A stretch of DNA of 64,000 nucleotides from Comamonadaceae bacterium (lineage in GTDB: Bacteria > Pseudomonadota > Gammaproteobacteria > Burkholderiales > Burkholderiaceae_C), in assembly GCA_027488255.1 (NCBI GenBank), contig JAIYBZ010000019.1:1-64000 (forward strand), written 5' to 3'. The position numbers were made by a program, and so were the translations under genes. The notes beneath the pieces were generated by a model. That model saw nothing but the letters and a program-made list of their open reading frames with translations, did not search any database and was not told where the DNA came from. Positions 29,015 through 39,097 of the stretch are shown here, in pieces; position 1 is the stretch's first letter, and every line of letters starts with the position of its first letter.

Positions 29015-29935
29015 TTATGAACCGGGATAAAAGGGTTTTCCAAGCGAAGCCGGCATGTTCACCCGAATCCAAGTGGGGTTACGGGAAATCAAGGCCAGCA
29101 CCACGATGGTCGCAATATAAGGCAAGGCGGTCAGCATTTGGCTGGGCACCTGCACGCCGATGCCCTGCAAATGAAACTGCAACATGGTCACGCCGCCAAA
29201 CAAATAAGCGCCCAGCAAAACCCGTGCCGGCCGCCAAGTGGCAAAGGTGGTCAAGGCCAGCGCAATCCAGCCCTTGCCGGCAACCATGCCCTCGACCCAC
29301 AGCGGGGTGTAGCTGACCGAAATGTAGGCGCCAGCCAAGCCGCACAAAGCCCCCCCGGCCATCACGGCGGCCAGACGGATGCGGCGCACAGGGTAGCCCA
29401 AGGCGTGCGCCGAAGAAGGCGACTCGCCCACGGCCCGCAGCACCAAACCGGTGCGGCTGCGGTACAAGAACCAAATCAGTGCCGCCACCAGCAACATCGC
29501 CCCATAAACGAGCGGGTGCTGCTTGAACAAAGCAGAGCCCAAGAAGGGGATGTCGGCCAAAACAGGAATCTCATATTGGGGACGCTCGGGCAATTTTTCT
29601 TTCACGTAGCCAATGCCCACAAACGCCGAAAAGCCCACCCCAAACAGACTCAGCGCCAGGCCGGTGGCGTATTGGTTGGTGCCCAGCCAAATGACCAGCA
29701 CCCCAAAAATGGACGCCAACACCAGCCCCGCGCCCATGCCCGCGGCAAAGCCCAACCAGTCGTTGCCGGTGTGCACCACGCAAGCAAAGCCGGCGATGGC
29801 GGCGCACAGCATCATGCCTTCCGCGCCCAGGTTCACCACCCCGGCTTTTTCATTGATCAACAAACCCAAAGCAGCCAAAGCCAGCACGGTGCCGGCGTTC
29901 AGCGTCGCGGCCAACAGCAATGCATAGGATTCCAT
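29015..29935 (-). CDS. Nucleoside-type ABC transporter permease 2
   Basis: 306 aa, eight or so membrane segments, BPD_transp_2 family (LNAGTVLALAALGLLINEKAGVVNLGAEGMML), as in YufQ/NupC-type systems. It starts inside the stop codon of the first permease gene (TGATG), so the two are translationally coupled and probably form a heterodimeric channel. Confidence 0.92.
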   Translation of the reverse strand: MESYALLLAATLNAGTVLALAALGLLINEKAGVVNLGAEGMMLCAAIAGFACVVHTGNDWLGFAAGMGAGLVLASIFGVLVIWLGTNQYATGLALSLFGVGFSAFVGIGYVKEKLPERPQYEIPVLADIPFLGSALFKQHPLVYGAMLLVAALIWFLYRSRTGLVLRAVGESPSSAHALGYPVRRIRLAAVMAGGALCGLAGAYISVSYTPLWVEGMVAGKGWIALALTTFATWRPARVLLGAYLFGGVTMLQFHLQGIGVQVPSQMLTALPYIATIVVLALISRNPTWIRVNMPASLGKPFYPGS

Positions 29936-31005
29936 CAGACGCTCCCTACTTTCTTTGTCCAGCGCAGGCGGTACGCCACCAGCGTGTCGCAGGCCAACAG
30001 GCTGAACAGCAACAAGCCTTGGAACACCCCGGTGATCGATTTGGGCAAGCCCAAGCGCGACTGCGCCAACTCACCCCCGATGTAAAACATGCTCATCAGC
30101 ACCGCTGAAAAAACCATGCCCGCCGGGTGCAAGCGCCCAACAAAGGCCACGATGATGGCCGCAAAACCGTAGCCCGCAGGCACATACGGCGTGAGCTGCC
30201 CAATAGGGCCCGCCACTTCCAGTGCACCGGCCAAACCCGCCGCACCGCCCGAGGTGAGCAAGGCCACCCACAAAGCTTTGCGGGACGAAAAACCCGCGTA
30301 ACGCGCCGCATCGGGGGCCAGACCGCCCACTTGCTGGGCAAAGCCCGCGCGCGTGCGGAACAAAAACACCCACAACAAGCCCGCGCCCACCAGCGCCAGC
30401 AACAAGCCCACGCTGACCCGCGAGCCCGACATCAGGCGCGGGATTTGGGTCACCGCTTCAAAGGTTTTGGACTGCGGAAAGTTAAAACCCGCCGGGTCTT
30501 TCCAAGGGCCATAGACCAAATAGCTCAAGACCATGTCGGCCACATACACCAACATCAAGCTGACCAAGATTTCACTGGCATTGAAACGGTCGCGCAACAG
30601 CGCCGTGATGCCGGCCCACAACATGCCGCCCAAGACCCCGGCCAACAGCACGGCCAGCACCACCCAACGGCCCGTCTCTTTGTCGGCCATCAGCGCCACG
30701 CCGCCGGCGCACACGGCGCCAATGACAAATTGCCCCTCGGCACCGATATTCCAGACATTGGAGCGGAAACACACCGAAAGCCCGAGCGCAATGATCAGCA
30801 ATGGCGTGGCTTTGACCATCAACTCACCCAGCGCATAACCGGTCTTCACGGGCTCCCAAAAAAACATTTGCAGGCCGCGCAAGGGGTCTTTGCCCAACGC
30901 CATGAACAAGGCCACGCCCAGCAACACGGTCAGCACCAGCGCCAGCACCGGCGAGGCATAAGTCCACCACTGAGAGGCTTGGGGTCGGGGTTCAAGCCGC
31001 AGCAT
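29935..31005 (-). CDS. Nucleoside-type ABC transporter permease 1
   Basis: 356 aa from the ATG at 31005, behind AAGGAG. The same permease family as its neighbour (SVCFRSNVWNIGAEGQFVIGA). It begins 14 bp inside the end of the ATPase gene. An upstream start would lengthen that overlap and has no binding site. It partners permease 2 in importing nucleosides or bases. Confidence 0.92.
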   Translation of the reverse strand: MLRLEPRPQASQWWTYASPVLALVLTVLLGVALFMALGKDPLRGLQMFFWEPVKTGYALGELMVKATPLLIIALGLSVCFRSNVWNIGAEGQFVIGAVCAGGVALMADKETGRWVVLAVLLAGVLGGMLWAGITALLRDRFNASEILVSLMLVYVADMVLSYLVYGPWKDPAGFNFPQSKTFEAVTQIPRLMSGSRVSVGLLLALVGAGLLWVFLFRTRAGFAQQVGGLAPDAARYAGFSSRKALWVALLTSGGAAGLAGALEVAGPIGQLTPYVPAGYGFAAIIVAFVGRLHPAGMVFSAVLMSMFYIGGELAQSRLGLPKSITGVFQGLLLFSLLACDTLVAYRLRWTKKVGSV

Positions 31006-32551
31006 GGGGCACTCCTTCAGCGTGACGGTCTGCCGAAACGGCGGCAGGCCACAAGCCACTCATCCACTCGCCAATGCGCTCCACCGTGGCCTCGGCACGG
31101 GCGATCGAGGGAGACAAGCGCCCTTTGGCGATGACATGCATGCGGTCTGACAGCTCAAACAATTCTTCCAACTCCTCACTCACCACCAAGACCGCGCAGC
31201 CGGCATCGCGCAAGGCCAAAATTTCACCGCGAATCTGCGCTGCAGCGCCCACATCCACACCCCATGTGGGTTGCGAGACGATCAGCAATTGGGGCTGGGC
31301 ACTGATCTCGCGCCCGACAATGAATTTTTGCAAATTGCCCCCCGACAGCGACTGGGCGGGGGCTTGCGGACCAGCGGCCTTGACTTTGAAGCGCTCGATG
31401 ATGCCGCGGGCTTGCTCGACCAGTGTCCCGGTGCGGATCCAGCCGCCCGCGCCCACCGCCTCGCTGCGTGTGAGCAACAGGTTTTGCGACAAGCTGAGCG
31501 AAGGCACCGCCCCGCGACCCAAGCGCTCTTCAGGTACAAAATGCAAACCCTTTTGACGGCGGGGCACAGGGCCCAAGTCGGCCACACTCTGGCCCGACAT
31601 GCGGATGCTGTCGGGGCCGCACTGCGCGCCGGCCCGGGTGTCTTCGCCCGACAAGGCCCACATCAATTCGCGTTGGCCATTGCCCGAGACACCGGCCAAG
31701 CCAACCACTTCACCGGCACGCACCTGCAGATCGATGCCCTCCAGGTCCACCCCGAATGGGTCTTGCCGCTTGAGGCTCAAACCCTGCACCGACAAGACCA
31801 CTTCACCCGGCTCGCGCGAGACGTGCTCGAGTGCCGGCGGCTCGGCACCGATCATGAGGCGACTGAGCGAGGCGTTGGACTCTTCGCGCGGATCGCACAC
31901 CCCGGTGACTTTGCCGCCCCGCAGCACGGTGCAAGCGCTGCACAGCGCACGGATTTCGTGCAACTTGTGCGAGATGTACAAAATGCTGCAGCCTTGGCTG
32001 ACCAATTTGTGCAGCACGACAAACAATTTTTCGACCGCTTGTGGCGTCAGCACCGAGGTGGGCTCGTCCAAGATCAAGAGCTGTGGTTCGGTCAGCAGCG
32101 CCCGGATGATCTCGACGCGCTGCATCTCGCCCACACTCAGGGTGTGCACCGGGCGGTCGGGCTCAAGGTCCAGGCCGTATTCACTGGCTTTGGCCACGAT
32201 GCGCTGCGTCACTTCAGCCAGGCTGAGTGATTTGTCGAGACCCAGCCACACGTTTTCAGCCACCGTTAACGTGTCAAACAAACTGAAGTGCTGAAACACC
32301 ATGCTGATGCCCAGCTTGCGCGCTTCTTGGGGGTTGCGAATGTGGACCGGTTGCCCCTTGAAGACCACTTGCCCCTCATCGGGCTTGACCGAGCCGTAAA
32401 TGATTTTCATCAAGGTGGATTTGCCCGCACCGTTTTCACCCAGCACCGCATGGGCTTGGCCGGGCATCACGGTGAGCGACACATCCTGATTGGCCACCAC
32501 GCCCGGGTAGCGCTTGGTGATGCCTTGCAAAGACAAAAGAGGTGTGGTCAT
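30992..32551 (-). CDS. Nucleoside-type ABC transporter ATP-binding protein
   Basis: 519 aa with two nucleotide-binding domains. The first has Walker A GENGAGKST, signature LSVGEMQRVE and Walker B LLILDEPTSVL. The second has a degenerate Walker A (GVSGNGQREL) and signature SGGNLQK, as usual in the RbsA/YufO class. It powers the two permeases encoded downstream and is the first gene of that operon. The LysR gene at 32574 lies 22 bp upstream on the same strand and might be co-transcribed. Confidence 0.93.
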   Translation of the reverse strand: MTTPLLSLQGITKRYPGVVANQDVSLTVMPGQAHAVLGENGAGKSTLMKIIYGSVKPDEGQVVFKGQPVHIRNPQEARKLGISMVFQHFSLFDTLTVAENVWLGLDKSLSLAEVTQRIVAKASEYGLDLEPDRPVHTLSVGEMQRVEIIRALLTEPQLLILDEPTSVLTPQAVEKLFVVLHKLVSQGCSILYISHKLHEIRALCSACTVLRGGKVTGVCDPREESNASLSRLMIGAEPPALEHVSREPGEVVLSVQGLSLKRQDPFGVDLEGIDLQVRAGEVVGLAGVSGNGQRELMWALSGEDTRAGAQCGPDSIRMSGQSVADLGPVPRRQKGLHFVPEERLGRGAVPSLSLSQNLLLTRSEAVGAGGWIRTGTLVEQARGIIERFKVKAAGPQAPAQSLSGGNLQKFIVGREISAQPQLLIVSQPTWGVDVGAAAQIRGEILALRDAGCAVLVVSEELEELFELSDRMHVIAKGRLSPSIARAEATVERIGEWMSGLWPAAVSADRHAEGVPHAAA

Positions 32552-32573
32552 GTCTGGGGTGCGATTTTGTGAT

Positions 32574-33527
32574 TCAAATAGAAGTCGGGTTGGCCAAGTT
32601 CAAGGCACTGATTTTCACCTGTTCGCGCAGCCATTTGGCCGATGCCGAGGCATGGCTGCGTTCGTGCCAGAGTTGGTAGTAGACCATTTTGGGAAACGCC
32701 ACGGGACAGGGCAACAAGGCCAAACCGTGCTGGGCCACCGGGCCTTCTAAAAAGCGCTGGCAGTAGTGGCGCCCCGTGGTCAAGACCAACAAACTCGAGG
32801 CGACCATGCGCGGCATCAGGCCAAAGTGGGCGCAGCGCGCGGCGATGTGGCGCGTCAGCTGCAAGCGGTCCAGGTGTTCGTCGATCACCCCGCGCCAGCC
32901 GGGATAGGCGGGCATGGGGGCGATGTGCTCACACGCCAGCCAATCGTCTTGTGTCCAGCCCCGGCGCACCGCGGGGTGCTTGCTGCTGACCAAACACATC
33001 ACATCGTCCGCAAACAACTCGGCGCGGTGCAACTCTTCACTCGGTTGGGCCCAGTTGCCAATCACCACATCGATCAGCCCCTGCCCCAAATCTTGCGAAT
33101 ATTGGGCCTGTGCCGACAGTGCATGCACCTCCACCCGGCAACCTGGCGCCAGCGACTTGATGCGGGCCATCACCGAGGGCAAAAACAAAGGGTCGAGGGT
33201 GTCGCTGGCGGCAATGCGAAACGTTTCGTGGGCCAGCGCGGGGTCAAAACGGCGGTCGGGCGAAAACACGGCCTCGGCCGACTGCAAGAGGCTGTTCACC
33301 GGACCCAACATCTGCAAAGCCACTTCGGTGGGCACCATGCCCGAGCCCGATCGCACCAAGATGGGGTCGCCCGTCAACTCGCGCAAACGCTTCAAGGCCA
33401 CCGACACCGCAGGCTGTTGTTGGCCGAGGCGCAAGGCTGTTTTGGAGACACTGCGTTCGATGAGCAAGGTGTGAAGCGTCCGGATCAATTGAAGGTCGAT
33501 CTTGTCGAAAAGATGCGCTGGCTTCAT
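32574..33527 (-). CDS. LysR-family regulator divergent from xdhA
   Basis: 317 aa. LysR winged helix (SVSKTALRLGQQQPAVSVALKRLRELTGDPILVR, with NodD/PnbR-like features) plus effector domain. It sits between the importer operon (same strand) and xdhA (divergent), so it is well placed to control purine uptake and the xdhAB-guaD operon. The effector is unknown, and xanthine, hypoxanthine or guanine are reasonable guesses. Confidence 0.9.
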   Translation of the reverse strand: MKPAHLFDKIDLQLIRTLHTLLIERSVSKTALRLGQQQPAVSVALKRLRELTGDPILVRSGSGMVPTEVALQMLGPVNSLLQSAEAVFSPDRRFDPALAHETFRIAASDTLDPLFLPSVMARIKSLAPGCRVEVHALSAQAQYSQDLGQGLIDVVIGNWAQPSEELHRAELFADDVMCLVSSKHPAVRRGWTQDDWLACEHIAPMPAYPGWRGVIDEHLDRLQLTRHIAARCAHFGLMPRMVASSLLVLTTGRHYCQRFLEGPVAQHGLALLPCPVAFPKMVYYQLWHERSHASASAKWLREQVKISALNLANPTSI

Positions 33528-33542
33528 ATCCGTATGCAGATA
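33527..33542. promoter_or_regulatory. Candidate LysR operator (TATC-N8-GATA)
   Basis: A short dyad at the LysR start codon, in the 91-bp region shared with xdhA. Its size is compatible with a T-N11-A LysR box. Confidence 0.3.
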
Positions 33543-33618
33543 AGCGTTATGGCAAAAATCCCATGATGAGGCTTCGGGTTTGTCCTAGGATTCACGGACT
33601 CCCTTGCTCTCCATTGCC

Positions 33619-35166
33619 ATGTCAAAAACGCCCGTCTCTCCTCTGAAATCGGTGCCGCTTCAGTCCAGTGTCTTGCGATTCTGGCATCGCGGTCAAATCT
33701 TGAATCACGGCAATGTACCACCAGATCGCACCCTGCTCGACCTGTTGCGCGAAGACCTGCGGCTGACCTCCACCAAAGAGGGTTGCGCGGCCGGCGACTG
33801 TGGCGCTTGCACGGTGGTGGTGGCAGAGCCGGTGGCAGGAAAACTGCAGTACCGGGCTGTCAACAGTTGCATCAAACCGGCCCATGCGATTGACGGCATG
33901 GCGCTGTGGACCGCCGCTGATTTGGCCTCGCCGCAAGGCGATTTGCACCCGGTGCAGCGCAGCATGGTGGCCTGCCACGGCTCGCAGTGCGGGTTTTGCA
34001 CGCCCGGCTTTGTCATGAGCCTGTTTGCGCTGTACCAACGCACCGTCGAACAGGGCCAAAGCGTGGACACCACCACCGCACACCAAGCCTTGTCGGGTAA
34101 CTTGTGCCGGTGCACCGGCTACCGCCCCATCGTGGAGGCCGCGTGCCAGCTGCAAGCCGACCCGGCCCACACCTTGCAAGAGGCGCCTATTGTCTCGGCC
34201 TTGGCGAAATTAGAGCCTTCATTGCAGACAACGCTGGAGACACCGCTCAAGCCAAAAGGCGCGGCAAATCCCCCCACGGGCAAGGCCGTTGCCAGCTACG
34301 AACGTCCCACCCAACTCAGCGCTTTGTTGCAGCTGCGCGCCCAATTCCCCCAAGCGCAATTGATCGCGGGGGCCACCGATGCGGGGCTGTGGCTCACCCA
34401 AGGGCTGCGCCGCATGCCCCAGATCATTGATTTGACCCGGGTGAAAGCCTTGCAAGGGATTGAGCGCTATCCGCATCACATCGCGATTGGCGCGGCCGTC
34501 AACTTGCAAGACGCTTTTGACGCGCTGGCGCAAGACCGGCCCGTGATTGGCCCGTTTGGCGAACGCTTTGCCGGCTGGCCCGTCCGCCAATCGGGCACTT
34601 TGGGCGGCAATGTGGCCAATGGCTCGCCGATTGGTGACAGCATGCCGCTCTTGATTGCACTGGGTGCGCAGGTGGTGCTGATGTCTTGGCGCCAAGGGCG
34701 AGTGACGCATCGCCATGTGCCCCTGGACCGTTTTTACACCGGCTACCGCCAAAGCCTGATGGCCCCCGACGAGGTCTTGGCCTGGGTGGTGGTGCCTCGA
34801 CCGGCGCCCGAAGAATGGCTGGCGGTCTACAAAGTGTCCAAGCGCCAAGAGGACGACATTTCGGCTGTGTGTCTGGCGCTGCAGTTGCACCTTCAAGCCG
34901 GACGCATCGCCCAGGTGCGCATCGGTGCGGGCGGTGTGGCGGCCACGCCGGCCCGTGCCGTGTTGACCGAAGCCGCGATGCAAGGACAAGCCTGGAACGA
35001 AGCCACTTTGGCCCGGGCGCAAGACACCCTTGAGCGCGAGTTTTCACCCCTGAGTGACTTGCGTGCCAGTGCCGATTACCGCCGGCAAATTTTGCGCCAG
35101 CTGCTGCAAAGGGCCTGGCTGGAAAGCATGGGACAAAACCACGTTCGGCTGGAGGAATTGGTATGA
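33619..35166 (+). CDS. xdhA: Xanthine dehydrogenase small subunit (Fe-S/FAD), copy 1
   Basis: 515 aa from the ATG at 33619. The N-terminal plant-type [2Fe-2S] domain has KEGCAAGDCGAC. The second Fe-S domain has CHGSQCGFCTPG and NLCRCTGYRP. An FAD-binding domain (IAGATDAGL; GTLGGNVANGSPIGD) and a CO-dehydrogenase-flavoprotein C-terminal domain follow. It passes electrons from the molybdenum site to NAD+. It overlaps xdhB by 4 bp. It is a paralogue of the 491-aa copy at 54060. Confidence 0.96.
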   Translation: MSKTPVSPLKSVPLQSSVLRFWHRGQILNHGNVPPDRTLLDLLREDLRLTSTKEGCAAGDCGACTVVVAEPVAGKLQYRAVNSCIKPAHAIDGMALWTAADLASPQGDLHPVQRSMVACHGSQCGFCTPGFVMSLFALYQRTVEQGQSVDTTTAHQALSGNLCRCTGYRPIVEAACQLQADPAHTLQEAPIVSALAKLEPSLQTTLETPLKPKGAANPPTGKAVASYERPTQLSALLQLRAQFPQAQLIAGATDAGLWLTQGLRRMPQIIDLTRVKALQGIERYPHHIAIGAAVNLQDAFDALAQDRPVIGPFGERFAGWPVRQSGTLGGNVANGSPIGDSMPLLIALGAQVVLMSWRQGRVTHRHVPLDRFYTGYRQSLMAPDEVLAWVVVPRPAPEEWLAVYKVSKRQEDDISAVCLALQLHLQAGRIAQVRIGAGGVAATPARAVLTEAAMQGQAWNEATLARAQDTLEREFSPLSDLRASADYRRQILRQLLQRAWLESMGQNHVRLEELV

Positions 35167-37469
35167 AGCAAGCCACTCCCGCCAACGCACCCAACACCGA
35201 CGCCAGCCGGCCGCGCTTTCACGAAAGTGCCACCGCGCAAGTGCAAGGCCAGGCCACCTACATCGACGACTTGCCACTGGTCGAAGGCACGTTGCATGCC
35301 GCCCCACTGATGAGCCCCGTGGCCCATGCCCGCGTGACCCACCTCGACCTGAGTGCCACCTTGGCGGCGCCGGGCGTGGTGGGCGTGGTGACCGCGCAAG
35401 ATATTCCAGGCGATCCCCTGCTGGCCACCTATGTGCATGACGAGCTGATTTTTGCCTCTGAGCATCTGATGCATGTGGGCCAAGTGATGGGTTTGGTGAT
35501 TGGCCAAAGCCACTCGCAAGCCCGATTTGCCGCACGCCAAATGCGCTTGCAAGCCGAACAGCAAACGCCGTTGTTGCATGCCCGCGAGGCCTTGCAAGCA
35601 GGCCAGTTTGTGCTGCCGCCCGTGACGGTGAAACGTGGCGATGCCGCGCAGGCCCTGGCCCAAGCACCGCACCAGTTGCAAGGCTCACTCGACATTGGCG
35701 GGCAAGAGCACTTTTATTTGGAGAGCCAGATCGCCTACGCCGTGCCACAAGACGACGGGCATTGGTTGATTTACAGCAGCACCCAACACCCGGGCGAGGT
35801 GCAGCATTGGGTGGCGCATGCGCTGCACCTGCCGCTTTCTAAAGTGCGCGTGGTGTGTCGCCGCATGGGCGGCGGCTTTGGCGGCAAAGAAACCCAAGCG
35901 GGCCATTTGGCGGTGTGGGCGGCGCTGGCTGCACACCGTTTTGGCCGTCCGGTGAAGATGCGCTTGGACCGCGGTGACGACATCCTGATCACGGGCAAAC
36001 GCCACCCCTTCAGCCACGACTGGCAAGTGGGCTTTGATGCACAAGGACGCGTGCTGGCCTTGAACTCGGTGCAATTGGTCCATTGCGGCCACAGTGCCGA
36101 CCTGAGCGGCCCGGTGGCCGACCGAGCTATTTTTCACACCGACAACGCCTACTATTTGAGCGATCTGGCGATCACCTCGCACCGCTGCAAAACGCACACC
36201 CAAAGCCACACCGCCTTTCGGGGTTTTGGCGGGCCACAAGGCGTGTTGCTGATTGAAACCCTGATGGGCGACATCGCGCGGCACTTGGGGCTGGACGCGC
36301 TCGATGTGCGGCTGGCCAATCTGTATGGCGTGGGGGAACGCGACACCACGCCTTACGGCATGAAAGTGGAAGACAACATTCTTCAGCCCTTGATGACGCA
36401 ACTGGCCGAGCGCTGCGACTACCGTGCCCGCCGCAAAGCCTTGCAAGACTGGAACACCACGCACCGCGTGATCAAAAAAGGGCTGGCACTGACGCCGGTG
36501 AAGTTTGGCATCAGCTTCACGGCAACACCCTTCAACCAAGCCGGGGCCGTGGTCTCGGTGTACACCGATGGCAGTGTGCGCGTGAACCACGGCGGCACCG
36601 AAATGGGCCAAGGCCTGCACACCAAGGTCTGCGGCTTGGTGGCCCGCGTACTGGGCTTGCCCGCAGACCAAGTGCAGGCCAGCGCCAGCGACACCAACCA
36701 AGTGGCCAATGCCAGTGCCACCGCGGCTTCCAGCGGTACCGATCTGAACGGCCGCGCCGCTGAAAACGCCGCCTTGCAAGTGCGCCACAACATCGCCGCT
36801 TGCATCGCCAAGGCCGATGGCTGCACGCCTGAAAGCGTGCGTTTTGAAAACAGCAGCGTCATCACCCCGGCGCGCCAACGCAGCTTCACCGAAGCCGTGC
36901 AATGGGCTTATGGGCAGCGGGTGCAGCTGTGGAGTGACGGGTTTTATGCCACGCCCAAAATCCATTACGACCGCAGCACCCTCACCGGCCGGCCGTTTTA
37001 TTACTTTGCGTATGGCGCGGCTTGCAGCGAAGTGGCCATCGACACGCTCACAGGCGAATACCGCGTCTTGCGCACCGACATCCTGCACGACGTGGGGCAC
37101 TCATTGCACACCGAGATCGACATCGGCCAGATCGAAGGCGGCTTTGCACAAGGCTTGGGCTGGCTCACCACGGAAGAATTGGTGTGGAACAAAAAAGGAG
37201 AGCTGCTGACCAAAGGGGCCAGCACCTACAAGATTCCCACCGCCGCCGACATGCCCGCACAGCTGAACATCGCCTTGTGGCATGAAGCCAACCGCGAAGA
37301 CAATGTGGGCGGCAGCAAAGCCGTGGGCGAACCGCCCTTTATGCTGGCCATCAGCGTGTACGAGGCCTTGCGCGACGCCATTGCCGCCACGCGTCCCGGC
37401 CAGACCCCCATCCACCTGGACACCCCGGCCACGCCCGAGCGGGTGTTGGGCGCTATCCTTGCAGCATGA
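35163..37469 (+). CDS. xdhB: Xanthine dehydrogenase molybdopterin-binding subunit, copy 1
   Basis: 768 aa. Aldehyde oxidase/xanthine dehydrogenase a/b hammerhead domain followed by the Mo-cofactor domains: RRMGGGFGGKE, AFRGFGGPQG, and the catalytic Glu in KAVGEPPFML near the C-terminus. It oxidises hypoxanthine to xanthine to urate in complex with XdhA. It overlaps xdhA and guaD by 4 bp each, so guanine deamination and xanthine oxidation are made together. Its XdhC maturation factor is encoded 12 kb away. Confidence 0.96.
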   Translation: MKQATPANAPNTDASRPRFHESATAQVQGQATYIDDLPLVEGTLHAAPLMSPVAHARVTHLDLSATLAAPGVVGVVTAQDIPGDPLLATYVHDELIFASEHLMHVGQVMGLVIGQSHSQARFAARQMRLQAEQQTPLLHAREALQAGQFVLPPVTVKRGDAAQALAQAPHQLQGSLDIGGQEHFYLESQIAYAVPQDDGHWLIYSSTQHPGEVQHWVAHALHLPLSKVRVVCRRMGGGFGGKETQAGHLAVWAALAAHRFGRPVKMRLDRGDDILITGKRHPFSHDWQVGFDAQGRVLALNSVQLVHCGHSADLSGPVADRAIFHTDNAYYLSDLAITSHRCKTHTQSHTAFRGFGGPQGVLLIETLMGDIARHLGLDALDVRLANLYGVGERDTTPYGMKVEDNILQPLMTQLAERCDYRARRKALQDWNTTHRVIKKGLALTPVKFGISFTATPFNQAGAVVSVYTDGSVRVNHGGTEMGQGLHTKVCGLVARVLGLPADQVQASASDTNQVANASATAASSGTDLNGRAAENAALQVRHNIAACIAKADGCTPESVRFENSSVITPARQRSFTEAVQWAYGQRVQLWSDGFYATPKIHYDRSTLTGRPFYYFAYGAACSEVAIDTLTGEYRVLRTDILHDVGHSLHTEIDIGQIEGGFAQGLGWLTTEELVWNKKGELLTKGASTYKIPTAADMPAQLNIALWHEANREDNVGGSKAVGEPPFMLAISVYEALRDAIAATRPGQTPIHLDTPATPERVLGAILAA

Positions 37470-38845
37470 CCGAACCCTCTAGCTCCCCCTGGCGCCATTT
37501 GCAAGGCTTTCGCGCCGATCTGCTGTGGTTTCCCGACCCCCAAAAACCCCAACTGAGCCATCTGCAAGATGGCCTCTTGGTGACCGGCCAAGGGGCTGAC
37601 GGCATCGTGCGCATCGTGGCCATCGGCCCCTACAAGGACATTTATCCGCAGTGGGCATCCCAGGCATCGGCCGGCCCTGATGCGGCCGATTTTCCGGTGA
37701 CCCATTGGCCCGACCGTTGCATCGCGCCGGGCTTTGTCGACCTGCACATTCACTACCCGCAGACCGATGTCATCGGCTCGCCGGCCGATGGGCTGTTGCC
37801 TTGGCTAGAGCACTACACCTTTCCGCACGAAAAACAGTTTTCAGACCCCGCCTACGCGCGGGCCGTCTCGGGTTTTTTCTTGGACGAACTGATGCGCCAC
37901 GGCGTGACCACGGCCTTGTGCTTTGCCACCGCGCACCCTGAATCGGTCGATGCTTTCATGACCGAAGCACGCCAGAGACAGCTGCGCATGGTCACCGGCA
38001 AAGTGCTGCAAGACCGCCACAGCCCAGACGGCCTGCGGGACACCGACACCGCCGAAAGCCTGCGCCAAACCGAAGACCTGATTCGCCGCTGGCATGGCGT
38101 CGACCGCTTGGGCTACGCGATCACACCGCGCTTTGCGCCCACCAGCAGCGCCGAGCAATTGCATGGGGCCGGCGAGATCGCCCAACAATTTCCCGGGGTG
38201 TGGATTCAGTCGCATGTGGCTGAAAACTTGGACGAGATCCGTTGGGTGCAAACCTTGTTCCCAGCGGCGCGCAGCTACCTCGATGTGTACGACCGTGCCG
38301 GCTTGCTGCGCCCACGCGCGGTCTACGCGCACTGCATTTATTTGGACGACACCGACCGCCAACGCATGGCCGAAGCGGGGGCGACAGCGGCAGTCAGCCC
38401 CACCAGCAATCTCTTTTTGGGCAGTGGGTTTTTTGACTACCCCGCCTCAGACGCCGCGGGGCTTGGCTATGGCTTGGCCAGCGATGTGGGCGGCGGCACC
38501 AGCTTCAGCCCCTTTCACACCATGCACGCGGCCTACACCGTGGCCCGGCAAAGCATCGGCCGCGCGGGCATCAGCTTGGCCCCTGAACACCTGTGGTGGC
38601 AACACACGGCAGGGGCTGCGCAGGCGCTGGACATGGCGGGCCAAGTGGGCAATTTGCTGCCCGGTTGCGAAGCCGATTTTGTGGTGCTCAACCCCCAAGC
38701 CACCCCCCTACTGGCGCGGCGCACGGCGCAAACCGAAACCTTGGCCGAGTGGCTGTTTGCCATGATCGTGTTGGGCGATGACCGCTTGATTGCCCACACG
38801 GTGGTGCAGGGCCACACCGTGCAACCCGGTACCCCAGTGACATGA
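37466..38845 (+). CDS. guaD: Guanine deaminase
   Basis: 459 aa amidohydrolase. Metal ligands in PGFVDLHIHYPQTD; LEHYTFPHEKQF and LCFATAHPESVDAF are typical of bacterial GuaD. HVAENLDEI and the late Asp motif SDVGGGTSFS complete the site. It converts guanine to xanthine, the substrate of the XDH encoded just upstream with a 4-bp overlap. It overlaps the following small Cys-motif gene by 4 bp. Confidence 0.96.
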   Translation: MTEPSSSPWRHLQGFRADLLWFPDPQKPQLSHLQDGLLVTGQGADGIVRIVAIGPYKDIYPQWASQASAGPDAADFPVTHWPDRCIAPGFVDLHIHYPQTDVIGSPADGLLPWLEHYTFPHEKQFSDPAYARAVSGFFLDELMRHGVTTALCFATAHPESVDAFMTEARQRQLRMVTGKVLQDRHSPDGLRDTDTAESLRQTEDLIRRWHGVDRLGYAITPRFAPTSSAEQLHGAGEIAQQFPGVWIQSHVAENLDEIRWVQTLFPAARSYLDVYDRAGLLRPRAVYAHCIYLDDTDRQRMAEAGATAAVSPTSNLFLGSGFFDYPASDAAGLGYGLASDVGGGTSFSPFHTMHAAYTVARQSIGRAGISLAPEHLWWQHTAGAAQALDMAGQVGNLLPGCEADFVVLNPQATPLLARRTAQTETLAEWLFAMIVLGDDRLIAHTVVQGHTVQPGTPVT

Positions 38846-39090
38846 CACCCGCCGACACGCCCGAAGACGCGCACGCCATCATCGACCCTTATGCCGCGCA
38901 ACGGCAGTCGGTGCGCCAAGGCATCGCACAGTTTCAAGCGCGCCTGCAGGTTGCGGGGCATGACTTCAGAGAGCCCCCGCCCGAGCCCACTTCGTGCTGC
39001 GGTCGCGGCTGCAATGGCTGCGTGTGGGAGAGCTATGACGCCGCGCTGATGTTTTGGTACGAAGACGCTGGCGCCCTGCTGGCGTCTTGA
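38842..39090 (+). CDS. Small oxidoreductase-like domain protein
   Basis: 82 aa. The C-terminal half has CCGRGCNGCVWESYDAAL, the signature of the short Oxidored-like domain also found attached to some eukaryotic and bacterial oxidoreductases. Four closely spaced Cys residues suggest metal or Fe-S binding. It is the last gene of the xdhA-xdhB-guaD unit and overlaps guaD by 4 bp. Its role is unknown, and assistance in electron transfer or cofactor handling for XDH is only a guess. Confidence 0.8.
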   Translation: MTPADTPEDAHAIIDPYAAQRQSVRQGIAQFQARLQVAGHDFREPPPEPTSCCGRGCNGCVWESYDAALMFWYEDAGALLAS

Positions 39091-39097
39091 AGGCGCC

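Noticed and set aside
35685..37100. A 471-codon open frame on the minus strand
   Set aside because: Antisense to xdhB copy 1.
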